In this document: positions 1 through 10,100 of the stretch, piece by piece
Layout: each line of letters starts with the position of its first letter
How positions within the stretch are numbered: position 1 is the first letter of the stretch
Assembly: GCA_947184155.2 (NCBI GenBank)
Contig: CAMXCT020001025.1
Span: 1-64,000, forward strand
From: Cladocopium goreaui
Taxonomy: Eukaryota > Sar > Dinophyceae > Suessiales > Symbiodiniaceae
Length of the DNA: 64,000 nucleotides
Direction of reading: 5' to 3'
Made by a program: the position numbers and the translations under genes
The notes under the pieces: generated by a model
Told to the model about the DNA's origin: nothing
Seen by the model: the letters and a program-made list of their open reading frames with translations, nothing else
The model's database searches: none

Positions 1-436
1 ATCACCATCTCCGATAACAGGGTCAGTTGAAGCGTTGTTCCAGGTGGGGAGCAGGTGCAGGTGCCCGGCCGGGGCAGTTTCACTGGCGCCAAAAATGGGT
101 TGAACGGGGTGGAGGAAGAAGGAAAAGTGTGGAAAAGTGATGAAAAGTGTGGAGAGGAGGTGTCAATTGACATAATTTAAGGCATAAAACTTCTGGTCGT
201 TGGATCAGTTTTGCCATGAGTTTTGCCATGTTTTTTTGTCATGTGTTTCCCCAGTTACTCGTAGTAAGTTAACCGGTTTACCCTTAAAGCCTGCCATGGA
301 CCTCAAAGGTGATCATCGCAGCCGTTTTAGAAACGCGCCCGGATGGCGGGTGAGCAGGATCCTACTGCAGCCACCACTTGTTGGATTCACAGGTGGGGTT
401 GCAGAAAGTCGCTTGATGTCGCTTGCAGAAAGCTGG
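1..436. other. Unassigned left flank
   Basis: No gene could be supported here. The stretch has short open frames on both strands but no recognisable motif and no clear exon. It ends at the left breakpoint of the 2.42-kb tandem duplication, where the sequence gctgggaaacg resembles the internal junction actggggaacg. Confidence 0.4.
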
Positions 437-544
437 GAAACGTATGAGCAAAACTGAGCAAAACCAAGAAAAATTGAGCGCCAGTCGAGGAAAGTCCATC
501 TCAGCACGCCAATGGTGAACTATTGAAGGTTGGGTCAACTTGGG

Positions 545-556
545 TTTTGGCTCAAG
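545..556 (+). other. Relict dinoflagellate spliced leader, copy 1
   Basis: TTTTGGCTCAAG is an exact match to the last 12 bases of the conserved 22-base dinoflagellate spliced leader. It lies 51 bases upstream of the ATG of the frameshifted gene copy. Genomic spliced-leader relics are the known signature of mRNAs that were reverse transcribed and reinserted. The intronless state of the gene fits that origin. The bases further 5' match the leader only weakly, as expected for a decayed relic. A 12-mer can occur by chance, but its position makes that less likely. Confidence 0.7.
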
Positions 557-607
557 CGCTCAAAGGAGAGTTTCTTTTCAAATTGGTTCTGCTAGCTAGC
601 TGGAGCC

Positions 608-2348
608 ATGTACTTTCCGATTCGCTTGCATTTGTTGGAGTTGAGGGCCGAGTCCATGGAAGCCATGTCACTCTTTGTCCCTCTTTGCCATGATTTGATG
701 ATCATTTCTATCACTTTGCAGCTGATGCTGATTGCATTGCTGCTACTGTACAAAATGTGGAGAGCCTTTCTCCATTGGCGCAAAGGAGTGGTGTTTTCAT
801 CCACCCTGGTGCCGACTTTGGACCAGCTGGTTCCATTGCCACATCCAAACCCTGTGTTGCTTTGGGCAGTGGAATGGGATTCAGACATTCGAACGATGGT
901 GGAGGACCTGAAGAATGAAGGGCCCTCTGCGGTGGAACGCTACTGTCAGAATGAGGCCTTCATCCTGAAGCTCAGGAAAATTCTGCGCAACGTCGTGTCG
1001 AAGAACGACATGAGGCGTATTACGGAGGAGGTGATGATGAAGGAAGAAGTGGCGAAGTTTCACACGACCTGTCAGAAATCTGCTAAAGAGGAGGATGAAG
1101 ACTTCAGGGCTTGGCAGGCCATGATGCAAAGCCATCGATGGTCAGGGACCAAATGGGACCCAGCCCACTGAAGCCAATGTTGGTGCCGTGCCAGCGGCAC
1201 AGCAGTGGCAACAAAAAACAGCTGCAGCCCTCGAGGAGGATGATGCAGAAGCGTTGCAGGAGATGCTGGCGGTGATGAATCGAAAACCCGGGGATGCCGG
1301 AAATGGCGCACAAGCCGCAACAGTCCTGCCAGTGCCTGCGGCACCGACAAGAGAACCAAACATTCCAGCGTCAGAACTGGAGGAAGAAGATGCAAGAGCC
1401 CTGCAAGAGATGCTGGCAGAGGTAAATGGTGAACCAACACCAGTGCAGGTGCCACCAGTCGCCATGAGTCAACCAGCGATCCCAGAATCAGAACTGGAGG
1501 AAGAAGATGCGAAAGCGTTGCAGGAGATGCTGGCTGTGATGAACCGAAAGCCGTTTGAGGCAAATGGAGCGACAGCACCAGTGCGTCCAGTGACTCCAGT
1601 GCCTCCAGTGCCTCCAGTGCCCACCACAGAATCTGTGAATGCAGCATCAATCCTTGAAGATGATGAAAAGGCGTTGCAGGAAATGATGGCCGTGATGTCC
1701 CGAAAACCATGTGAGGCAAAGAACGTGCCAGAGCCAGAGCCAATGCTCAGTGAACCTGCAAGTGCAGCGTCAGCCTTTGATGGAGATGACGCAAAAGCAT
1801 TGCAGGACATGATGTCCGTGATGAGCCGAAATCCGCTTGAGGTCCAGGAGGAAGCTTTGTCTGAGCAAAGTGACGACACTGCTGATCTTTGGGCTCAGAT
1901 GGAGGAATTGGAAGACCAGGGTGCAACCCTGGAAGAGCAGGCTCGCAAGTTTGTGTCCTTGTGTATGCCCAAAGGAAAGCTTTCATCTCGTGATGAGAAG
2001 AAAACCACCACTCACTTTTTCATTGGTGAGTCATTTGATGCCGAGGAGGAGCAGGAATTCGACAGTTTCTGGCTTGCCCTGGACGAAGATCTCTGCAACG
2101 GTGCTGAGATGATGCCGCAGGTTCAGAAACTGCTGGACTGCTTCGCCAAGCCGAAAGGCGCCAAAAATCCCAAGGGGCCACCCATGAGCGCCCAGTGTTC
2201 ACATTTCTACATTGGTGACGAGGTGGAAGTCACTGAAGTCACTGAAGTCACTGAAGTCTTCAACAGTACCCAAGAGCAAGATCAGCAAGGCACCGTGCAG
2301 CAGTTTTACATTGGAGATGAGGATGTGCCTGAGATGAGCTTGCCTTGA
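608..2348 (+). pseudogene. Frameshifted copy of the acidic repeat protein gene
   Basis: This is copy 1 of the intronless gene at 3032-4762. The frame opens at ATG 608 and is closed at 1171 after an extra A in the run at 1128-1130 (caaagcc here, caagcc in copy 2). The original frame then resumes and stays open to the same stop at 2348. The rest is nearly identical to copy 2, including an extra 9-base unit that adds one more Pro-Val-Pro step. If the base is real, the product is a 187-residue truncated protein keeping the membrane segment but losing the repeats. An assembly or sequencing error is the main alternative. Confidence 0.8.
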
Positions 2349-2600
2349 CATGCCTTGACTCCAACAACTGGAGAAAAAGGATGAAAAAGGTACTTTGCAA
2401 ATCTTTGCAAGACTTTTCATCTCACTTGCAGTGATCATCCATGTTATCATGGATTTTCATGGATTTTCCATGAAATAAACCATCCAGCTACTCGGGTACC
2501 CCCATGGCTATCCATGGCTCTCACTTCTGGCTATTGATATTCCAGTTTCACCATTTTTCACCCACAAATTTGATGTTTTGTTTCCCATTTTCTCCCACAG

Positions 2601-2662
2601 CCACGCGGTGGCACCATGGCCGCGGCAGGTGGCTATGCCGAGGACACAGCATCCTGTCGATG
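2601..2662 (+). other. Possible small exon, unit 1
   Basis: A pyrimidine-rich tract ending in CCCACAG precedes this segment and GTGAGC follows it, so it has good acceptor and donor signals. It is 62 bases long, 8 shorter than its twin at 5016-5085, which would change the frame. No protein family is recognisable. Confidence 0.3.
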
Positions 2663-2968
2663 GTGAGCATCCGGGGGACGGGGGATTTATGGTGAGCCAA
2701 TTGTGTTAGGAATGTATGGTTAGGGCCAAAGGCTAATACTCAAGATGGACGGATCCCCAAACTTGGGTCCTTATATGTCCTTATTCACATCCGCAACAAA
2801 GACTTGTTGATAGGGTTTGAACTTCAATCCATTCCCATGTCCCATCCTTGAAACAACTGGGGAACGTATGAGCAAAACTGAGCAAAACCAAGAAAAATTG
2901 AGCGCCAGTCGAGGAAAGTCCATCTCAGCACGCGAATGGTGAACTATTGAAGGTTGGGTCAACTTGGG

Positions 2969-2980
2969 TTTTGGCTCAAG
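2969..2980 (+). other. Relict dinoflagellate spliced leader, copy 2
   Basis: Same 12-base TTTTGGCTCAAG as at 545-556, placed identically 51 bases upstream of the ATG of the intact gene copy. The relic was therefore present before the tandem duplication. Confidence 0.7.
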
Positions 2981-3031
2981 CGCTCAAAGGAGAGTTTCTT
3001 TTCAAATTGGTTCTGCTAGCTAGCTGGAGCC

Positions 3032-4762
3032 ATGTACTTTCCGATTCGCTTGCATTTGTTGGAGTTGAGGGCCGAGTCCATGGAAGCCATGTCACTCTTT
3101 GTCCCTCTTTGCCATGATTTGATGATCATTTCTATCACTTTGCAGCTGATGCTGATTGCATTGCTGCTACTGTACAAAATGTGGAGAGCCTTTCTCCATT
3201 GGCGCAAAGGAGTGGTGTTTTCATCCACCCTGGTGCCGACTTTGGACCAGCTGGTTCCATTGCCACATCCAAACCCTGTGTTGCTTTGGGCAGTGGAATG
3301 GGATTCAGACATTCGAACGATGGTGGAGGACCTGAAGAATGAAGGGCCCTCTGCGGTGGAACGCTACTGTCAGAATGAGGCCTTCATCCTGAAGCTCAGG
3401 AAAATTCTGCGCAACGTCGTGTCGAAGAACGACATGAGGCGTATTACGGAGGAGGTGATGATGAAGGAAGAAGTGGCGAAGTTTCACACAACCTGTCAGA
3501 AATCTGCTGAAGAGGAGGATGAAGACTTCAGGGCTTGGCAGGCCATGATGCAAGCCATCGATGGTCAGGGACCAAATGAGACCCAGCCCACGGAAGCCAA
3601 TGTTGGTGCCGTGCCAGCGGCACAGCAGTGGCAACAAAAAACAGCTGCAGCCCTCGAGGAGGATGACGCAGAAGCGTTGCAGGAGATGCTGGCGGTGATG
3701 AATCGAAAACCCGGGGACGCCGGAAATGGCGCACAAGCCGCAACAGTCCTGCCAGTGCCTGCGGCACCGACAAGAGAACCAAACATTCCAGCATCAGAAC
3801 TGGAGGAAGAAGATGCAAGAGCCCTGCAAGAGATGCTGGCAGAGGTAAATGGTGAACCAACACCAGTGCAGGTGCCACCAGTCGCCATGAGTCAACCAGC
3901 GATCCCAGAATCAGAACTGGAGGAAGAAGATGCGAAAGCGTTGCAGGAGATGCTGGCTGTGATGAACCGAAAGCCGTTTGAGGCAAATGGAGCGACAGCA
4001 CCAGTGCGTCCAGTGACTCCAGTGCCTCCAGTGCCCACCACAGAATCTGTGAATGCAGCATCAATCCTTGAAGATGATGAAAAGGCGTTGCAGGAAATGA
4101 TGGCCGTGATGTCCCGAAAACCATGTGAGGCAAAGAACGTGCCAGAGCCAGAGCCAATGCTTAGTGAACCTGCAAGTGCAGCGTCAGCCTTTGATGGAGA
4201 TGACGCAAAAGCATTGCAGGACATGATGTCCGTGATGAGCCGAAATCCGCTTGAGGTCCAGGAGGAAGCTTTGTCTGAGCAAAGTGACGACACTGCTGAT
4301 CTTTGGGCTCAGATGGAGGAATTGGAAGACCAGGGTGCAACCCTGGAAGAGCAGGCTCGCAAGTTTGTGTCCTTGTGTATGCCCAAAGGAAAGCTTTCAT
4401 CTCGTGATGAGAAGAAAACCACCACTCACTTTTTCATTGGTGAGTCATTTGATGCCGAGGAGGAGCAGGAATTCGACAGTTTCTGGCTTGCCCTGGACGA
4501 AGATCTCTGCAACGGTGCTGAGATGATGCCGCAGGTTCAGAAACTGCTGGACTGCTTCGCCAAGCCGAAAGGCGCCAAAAATCCCAAGGGGCCACCCATG
4601 AGCGCCCAGTGTTCACATTTCTACATTGGTGACGAGGTGGAAGTCACTGAAGTCACTGAAGTCACTGAAGTCTTCAACAGTACCCAAGAGCAAGATCAGC
4701 AAGGCACCGTGCAGCAGTTTTACATTGGAGATGAGGATGTGCCTGAGATGAGCTTGCCTTGA
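3032..4762 (+). CDS. Intronless acidic repeat protein with N-terminal membrane segment
   Basis: A 576-residue open frame without introns; I do not recognise the family. Residues about 30-55 form a hydrophobic stretch (ITLQLMLIALLLLYKMW), so membrane anchoring is likely. Five acidic repeats of about 20 residues follow, of the form LEEEDAKALQEMLAVMNRKP, separated by Pro/Val/Ala-rich linkers. The C-terminal part has three related short motifs (HFFIGES, HFYIGDE, QFYIGDE) and a small TEVTEVTEV tandem. The repeats look like short amphipathic helices, so a binding or scaffold role is possible but is inference. The start is the first ATG after the spliced-leader relic at 2969-2980, and the stop is TGA. 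A frameshifted twin lies upstream. The 2.5-kb unit probably arose as a retrocopied mRNA and was then duplicated. Confidence 0.82.
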   Translation: MYFPIRLHLLELRAESMEAMSLFVPLCHDLMIISITLQLMLIALLLLYKMWRAFLHWRKGVVFSSTLVPTLDQLVPLPHPNPVLLWAVEWDSDIRTMVEDLKNEGPSAVERYCQNEAFILKLRKILRNVVSKNDMRRITEEVMMKEEVAKFHTTCQKSAEEEDEDFRAWQAMMQAIDGQGPNETQPTEANVGAVPAAQQWQQKTAAALEEDDAEALQEMLAVMNRKPGDAGNGAQAATVLPVPAAPTREPNIPASELEEEDARALQEMLAEVNGEPTPVQVPPVAMSQPAIPESELEEEDAKALQEMLAVMNRKPFEANGATAPVRPVTPVPPVPTTESVNAASILEDDEKALQEMMAVMSRKPCEAKNVPEPEPMLSEPASAASAFDGDDAKALQDMMSVMSRNPLEVQEEALSEQSDDTADLWAQMEELEDQGATLEEQARKFVSLCMPKGKLSSRDEKKTTTHFFIGESFDAEEEQEFDSFWLALDEDLCNGAEMMPQVQKLLDCFAKPKGAKNPKGPPMSAQCSHFYIGDEVEVTEVTEVTEVFNSTQEQDQQGTVQQFYIGDEDVPEMSLP

Positions 4763-5015
4763 CATGCCTTGACTCCAACAACTGGAGAAAAAGGATGAAA
4801 AAGGTACTTTGCAAATCTTTGCAAGACTTTTCATCTCACTTGCAGTGATCATCCATGTTATCATGGATTTTCATGGATTTTCCATGAAATAAACCATCCA
4901 GCTACTCGGGTACCCCCATGGCTATCCATGGCTCTCACTTCTGGCTATTGATATTCCAGTTTCACCATTTTTCACCCACAAATTTGATGTTTTGTTTCCC
5001 ATTTTTCTCCCACAG

Positions 5016-5085
5016 CCACGCGGTGGCACCATGGCCGCGGCAGGTGGCTATGCCGAGGGCAGTGGAACACAGCATCCTGTCGATG
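5016..5085 (+). other. Possible small exon, unit 2
   Basis: Same segment as 2601-2662 but 70 bases long. It is flanked by TTTTCTCCCACAG and GTGAGC. One frame (MAAAGGYAEGSGTQHPVDG) is open through the donor. It could belong to a gene that continues to the right, where 5293-5360 also has a protein-like plus-strand frame (PVMPARSPFMRIAIGGAV) ending at a TGA. Confidence 0.3.
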
Positions 5086-5282
5086 GTGAGCATCCGGGGG
5101 ACGGGGGATTTATGGTGAGCCAATTGTGTTAGGAATGTATGGCTAGGGCCAAAGGCTAATACTCAAGATGGACGGATCCCCAAACTTGGGTCCTTATATG
5201 TCCTTATTCACATCCGCAACAAAGACTTGTTGATAGGGTTTGAACTTCAATCCATTCCCATGTCCCATCCTTGAAACAACTG

Positions 5283-6960
5283 AGTACCCAGTGATGCCAG
5301 CGAGGTCGCCATTTATGCGCATCGCAATTGGTGGAGCTGTCCCAAAAGGGCCGCGCTGAGTAGGAGCCCCTGAAGCAGGGCCTGCCCCTGGAGGAAGAAG
5401 TGAAGGTCGCCAGCCAGTTCGATTCTTGAACAGGAAAGGCAAGAAATGACCCTCAGTCAACAGAGACATGGAGAGACTGATACTCCAGTTCTGCTGCGGA
5501 TTTGATGATATGTGGGGCCTTTATCTCCTAAGTATGATGCTGATTGTACAAAGCTGATTGTTTGATTGTTTGCTTTTGGTTTTTGTGTTTCCGTTGCGGT
5601 TGTTCCTTTTGTTTCCTTTTGTTCTGTTCGCTCGCCTGAGGAACAGCATCTCATTCCAGAGCTGTGGCCGAGCAGCAACACTGTCAAACTCAGCAGGACG
5701 TGGCTGGTATAAGTGGGGATATTTCTGCCAAAAAAAAAAGCACCAGCACAATTGAAACATCAGCCGACCTACTGTTTGTTATCAGAAGAATATCAGGATT
5801 GATTATAATATATCAGGCGATCAATGGTGATCAACAAGTTTGAGAGTCTCTAAGCTGATGGCAGTTGTAATGAAATCTTTCTCAGCAAGTAGCATGACCT
5901 CTACACAATTGATCACAATTCTACCCACTTTTTTCGTGACCAACTTGACCAACTGTCCATGTTATCATCCTCGGTGCATGCTGAGAGCAGCCGTAGGAGT
6001 GCGATCTTCGATTGTCCAGCAGGTTGTCGATAGAAGTGGCCGCTTGGATCCAATATGATACAGTGATATCATGTTATATCAGTCACTATATAGTATATCA
6101 GTTGTCTCAGTCATATCAATGGTTATCTCAGATTATATCAGCTATATTGCTTGTAGACATCAAATTGGTATAAATTGGATTGAGTATAGAGAGTTGAATG
6201 CATTGAATGGAGGAAAGAGGAATCAAATGTATCCATCCAGGTAAGACAGCAAATCCAATCCGGGTAGACCTCCGACAGCTTGTTTCGTACTTTAATTTAA
6301 CTGACTTTAACTGACTTTAATACGGTGTTTTATTTGTTATTTTTCTCGCTGTATGTTTATCTTTTGATCAATACTTTCCTTCTTGCTGATATACTGGTAC
6401 AGTACGTATAACATTGTATAACATGATTTCATCATATTACCACACAAGTATACACTCGTATATACTCGCGTTTCTTATGGTCAGAGTATGCCAGAATGTC
6501 ACAAATCAATCCCGAGGAAAGATCGTCACTGCCACAAGGCCCTCCCAGGGGACAGTCCTTGGATGGTAGACCTCACGTCCTGATGATCTCGTCCTGGTCA
6601 TCAGGACGTGAAGTCTACCAGGTCTACCAGTTGACCTGAACAAGAATCATCTGACATTTGACATCTTGGCCCAGGGGCGGAGTATTGGCTGATCTTCCTT
6701 GCACGTGTCCCAGACACGACGCCATACCGAATCATCGGTGCAGTTCTATCGCCAGGCTGCTGACATGGAGCTTTAGAGCTGTCCTGCGAAAGTGTAGGTC
6801 GAAAGGGGAGCAACCCCCAACAGCACCAGATAGTGAGTTTTTTTCCGAAGATGAGACTATGAGATCTGGCACAGCTTAACAGCTGATGGTACTGCAAAGG
6901 CAGCACCGGTTTCACCCTGGAAAGCTGCTTGGCTTCAATCTGAAAGCACAAGATTGGCCA
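5283..6960. other. Long stretch without a supported gene
   Basis: Mostly AT-rich, with no recognisable protein motif except the short frame near 5293-5360. A short hairpin-forming inverted repeat lies near 6565-6615 (CACGTCCTGATGA and TCATCAGGACGTG). Several open frames of 60-150 codons exist on both strands but lack coding character. Confidence 0.4.
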
Positions 6961-6986
6961 TAGTGACTCCGCTGAGATTATGGCAG

Positions 6987-7031
6987 TTGTTGGGCGGCTC
7001 GGATCATCTCGGATCGCCGCAACAACCCGGG
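6987..7031 (+). CDS. Possible upstream kelch exon
   Basis: The frame reads GSSRIAATTRG and would join in phase, through a GA donor at 7032, to the exon at 7177. That gives the AA..G..YICGG pattern of a kelch blade. The acceptor would be the AG at 6985-6986. The motif match is short, so this exon is tentative. Confidence 0.3.
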
Positions 7032-7176
7032 GAATGGTACGCAAGCGAGAAAAATTCTACGGGTATTCCATAGCATTCCAGCATTTTAAGGAAGTATTGA
7101 CCACTCTGGCAGTTCAGTTTTTTAAAACTTCTTCGAAGATTGCTGGCAGTGAAGGGTGATAAATTGCTAATTGCAG

Positions 7177-10100
7177 GTGTCATCAACAAGCGGCTCTACA
7201 TTTGTGGTGGGTTGGATGAAAGCAGGCACTGGGAAGTCGATTCTGGTCCCCAACCGTTTTTGGCACATCCAACTACTGGCTGCTGGTTTCAAAATGTTTC
7301 ATGTTTTTCATCCACATTATTTTACAACATTTTACAACTATATTTGGGATATTCCCCAAAGACCCTCAATATTTTTTGGCATTTCTTGAAACTGTCAATC
7401 AGCAAATGGATGCAAATTGTGTCTTGAACTTCGGTTTTCAGGATATTTGTGTGGGAAATACAGACAGACATACTCGTTGGGTATTCAACGTATTCAACAT
7501 CATCTTCAACCTCATTGTCGTCGTCATCAGCACCACCATCACCATCACCATCATCATCACCATCACCATCACATCATCATCATCATCATCACCACCATCA
7601 TCACCATCACCATCACCATCATCATTGCCGTCATGTTCAAGAAAGAGGAATCAGGACACGTTTGAAGCATCGGGATGCCATCAGGCAACCTTTGAATTCA
7701 GTGGAGGCCTTCACTCCACCAGGTCCGGGATATCCGGGATCGGCGCTGGGTGAGGGCGACTATAGGGGATATCGCCGGGATATCAATGGATAAATATCAC
7801 ATATATCAATGGATAACAATGGATAACCAAGTTAGGGCAGTCCTCCTTTCTCTTCCAGATTCTTATTGGGATTTCACCCCGCAAACCTTTGACATCCTTA
7901 GACTATGGGGAATGGGGATTGAAACATCAAAACACAGAGTTTAAATCTAAACGCTAGAGTGCAGAGTTGATATCGCAAGAAAATTGAATGCCTCAAAAAG
8001 TTGCGTCCTTGAGACAGAATTCGCTTTTTGACACACCTGACTGGTGGGTCATGTATCAGCGCCCTGCATGGAGGATTCAGTACCACATGTTGTTTGGATC
8101 GTCGACTGGCTCCTTGTTGTCGTGCCTTTTTTTTCTTAATCGTTTCTGCAGGAAACCCTGTTTTTCCCGGACAGCTTGTTTTTAGCATGTGCGATTCAGC
8201 ATAAGTTTTGCAATGGAATGCAAAGACTCAACACGACCAATCGTCCCTTCTGGATATCCAAAACTATTTGCATCTATGAATCATTGTTTGCATCTTTGAA
8301 TCTGAATCTATTTGCCATTGTTTGCATCTCTCCCAGATTTGTCAAAAGTACTTTTACATCTTCCGTTTCGGTCTCGGCCGCCAGGAGTCTCGGTGCAAAT
8401 GCCCCACTGCACTCCACGGGAAAGACAGGCCACAAATGTGATGTCCTGGAATGGCGATCTTTGCGGTCTGAAGTCTGGCATGGCATACCTCTTTGCAGAC
8501 CATGATCAAAACTGGAGGTTTCCATAAATGAGGGTATCCTCAAAATGCTTGGTGTATAAGGGAAAAGCGGAAAATCCTTTATTAAGATGGATGATATAGG
8601 GCTACCCCTATTTCAGGAAACCTCCATTTTAGCTTGATATACGTACCTTGATTATTCAATGTTGGAACTGGAACAGAAATGGAAAGCGCAGTGTCGATGG
8701 AAAGCGCTTGGAATTGGGAAGTCACTTTGGGGATGGGATGGCAACTGGAGAGTTGCTCATCACAGTTGTTGACTGGACCTAGATACAGAGCAACCCCCCA
8801 AAACGACAGGTTTTGTCTGAAATGAGCTAGGAACATACCAAAACCGATGATCAAAACTTGAGTTCCCTCTAAATGACACTCAAACCAAGGCAGTCATTCA
8901 TCAAAAGACTAAGCCATCATCCAATTGCGCCATGAGGCTGCAGCTGGGAACGGCAACTGGCAGGCCCAAGCGGGCCATCCAGGATGGTGTCGATGGTTGG
9001 TCAGATGAGTAAGAAATGCTTTGTATGATGTCACGGACATGTGACATGTTTAATCTTGCAGAGATTTGCTGAGTTTCCTTCCTTTCTTACCCATAGGATC
9101 CATGGTGCTGCTATCTATATATATATATGGTAACATGTACCATCAATATACCCCCAATGTTAGCATATATACCATACATGGATCCTATGGGTTATGTTTT
9201 CCAGAAGCTGAAGAGTCTTAAAGGCCCTTTTGGTGAACAGTCGAGGTTCCTTTTGATGTGAACCTGTGGGAGGTAATGCCTGCCATGGCAGAGAGACGGG
9301 GCTGGCCCGCGGCCGTATCCTTACAAGGCAGGTGGATCAGCGGTTGATGCGGTTGATGCAGGCCTCTATTTTGAAGAACCAAGAGCCAAGTGATGTGGAA
9401 TTGAACCACGCCAGGTCCCGACCATCCTCTGTTTTTGCAATTTTTGGCGAAGGGGACTTTGAAATTGCTTCGTCATCTTTTACAATGATGTTATGATATG
9501 TTCTGATGTTGAACAGTTTAACTACTCGTACCAAAAGTTTAACGACTTCGTGGAGCGGCCAAAATTTTCACCCAGATCGGCGTTGGGAGAAACCCGATGG
9601 ATTCCTAGCCTGGGAACATCCTGACGCCCCAAGAAATGGCCAGCCCCTTCTGTGGCAAGGACTTCTGTATGTTTGTGGTGGAAGAGACGAACAACGTGAA
9701 CCCCTGAGTAGCCTGGATCTCAGGGAAAAACACCGGCTGCTCTCAGTTTTACAATGTTTTACAATGGTTTACCTTGTCCCTTTGTCGTCGCATATGTTCG
9801 AAAAAGCGCTCATGATTGGCTTCTTGTCCTTCAAAAGGCCTTTAAGTATCTTTAAGTTCTCCTTGCCAGTCCAGGCATGATGACTGTCCAAAAACATTCC
9901 ACTCGCTGAGGTGTGGAACGCTTGAATCATTTCCCGAGCATTTGGCTTCCGTTTGCGCCTCAGCTGCCGTCGACAAAAATGAAAATTTGCGGAGTTGCGC
10001 TGATTTCGATCTGAGGCTTCCGGCAATGTCATCCCAACGCGCAGGTGGAGTTGGGAAATGTTGAGAAGAGAGGTTGAACGGTTGTGGTATGTTGTGGTTG

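Larger units (their letters stand above)
437..2860 (+). repeat. Tandem duplication, unit 1 (2.42 kb)
   Basis: This unit is repeated almost identically at 2861-5282. The offset is 2,424 bases at the left end and 2,414 after the gene. The change is explained by one extra A (1128-1130) plus one extra 9-base CCTCCAGTG unit in this copy. Further right, unit 2 has 8 extra bases and one extra T. Few other substitutions are visible, so the duplication looks recent. The breakpoints share only a few bases (CTGGG). Confidence 0.93.
2861..5282 (+). repeat. Tandem duplication, unit 2 (2.42 kb)
   Basis: Second, direct copy of the unit at 437-2860. It ends at about 5282, where unit 1 continues into unit 2 but unit 2 runs into unique sequence (aactgagtaccc). 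It carries the intact version of the gene. Confidence 0.93.

Noticed and set aside
7417-7793. His-rich and Ser-rich frames
   Set aside because: Products of the CAT/CAC microsatellite in the kelch intron; real kelch exons on both sides join across it.
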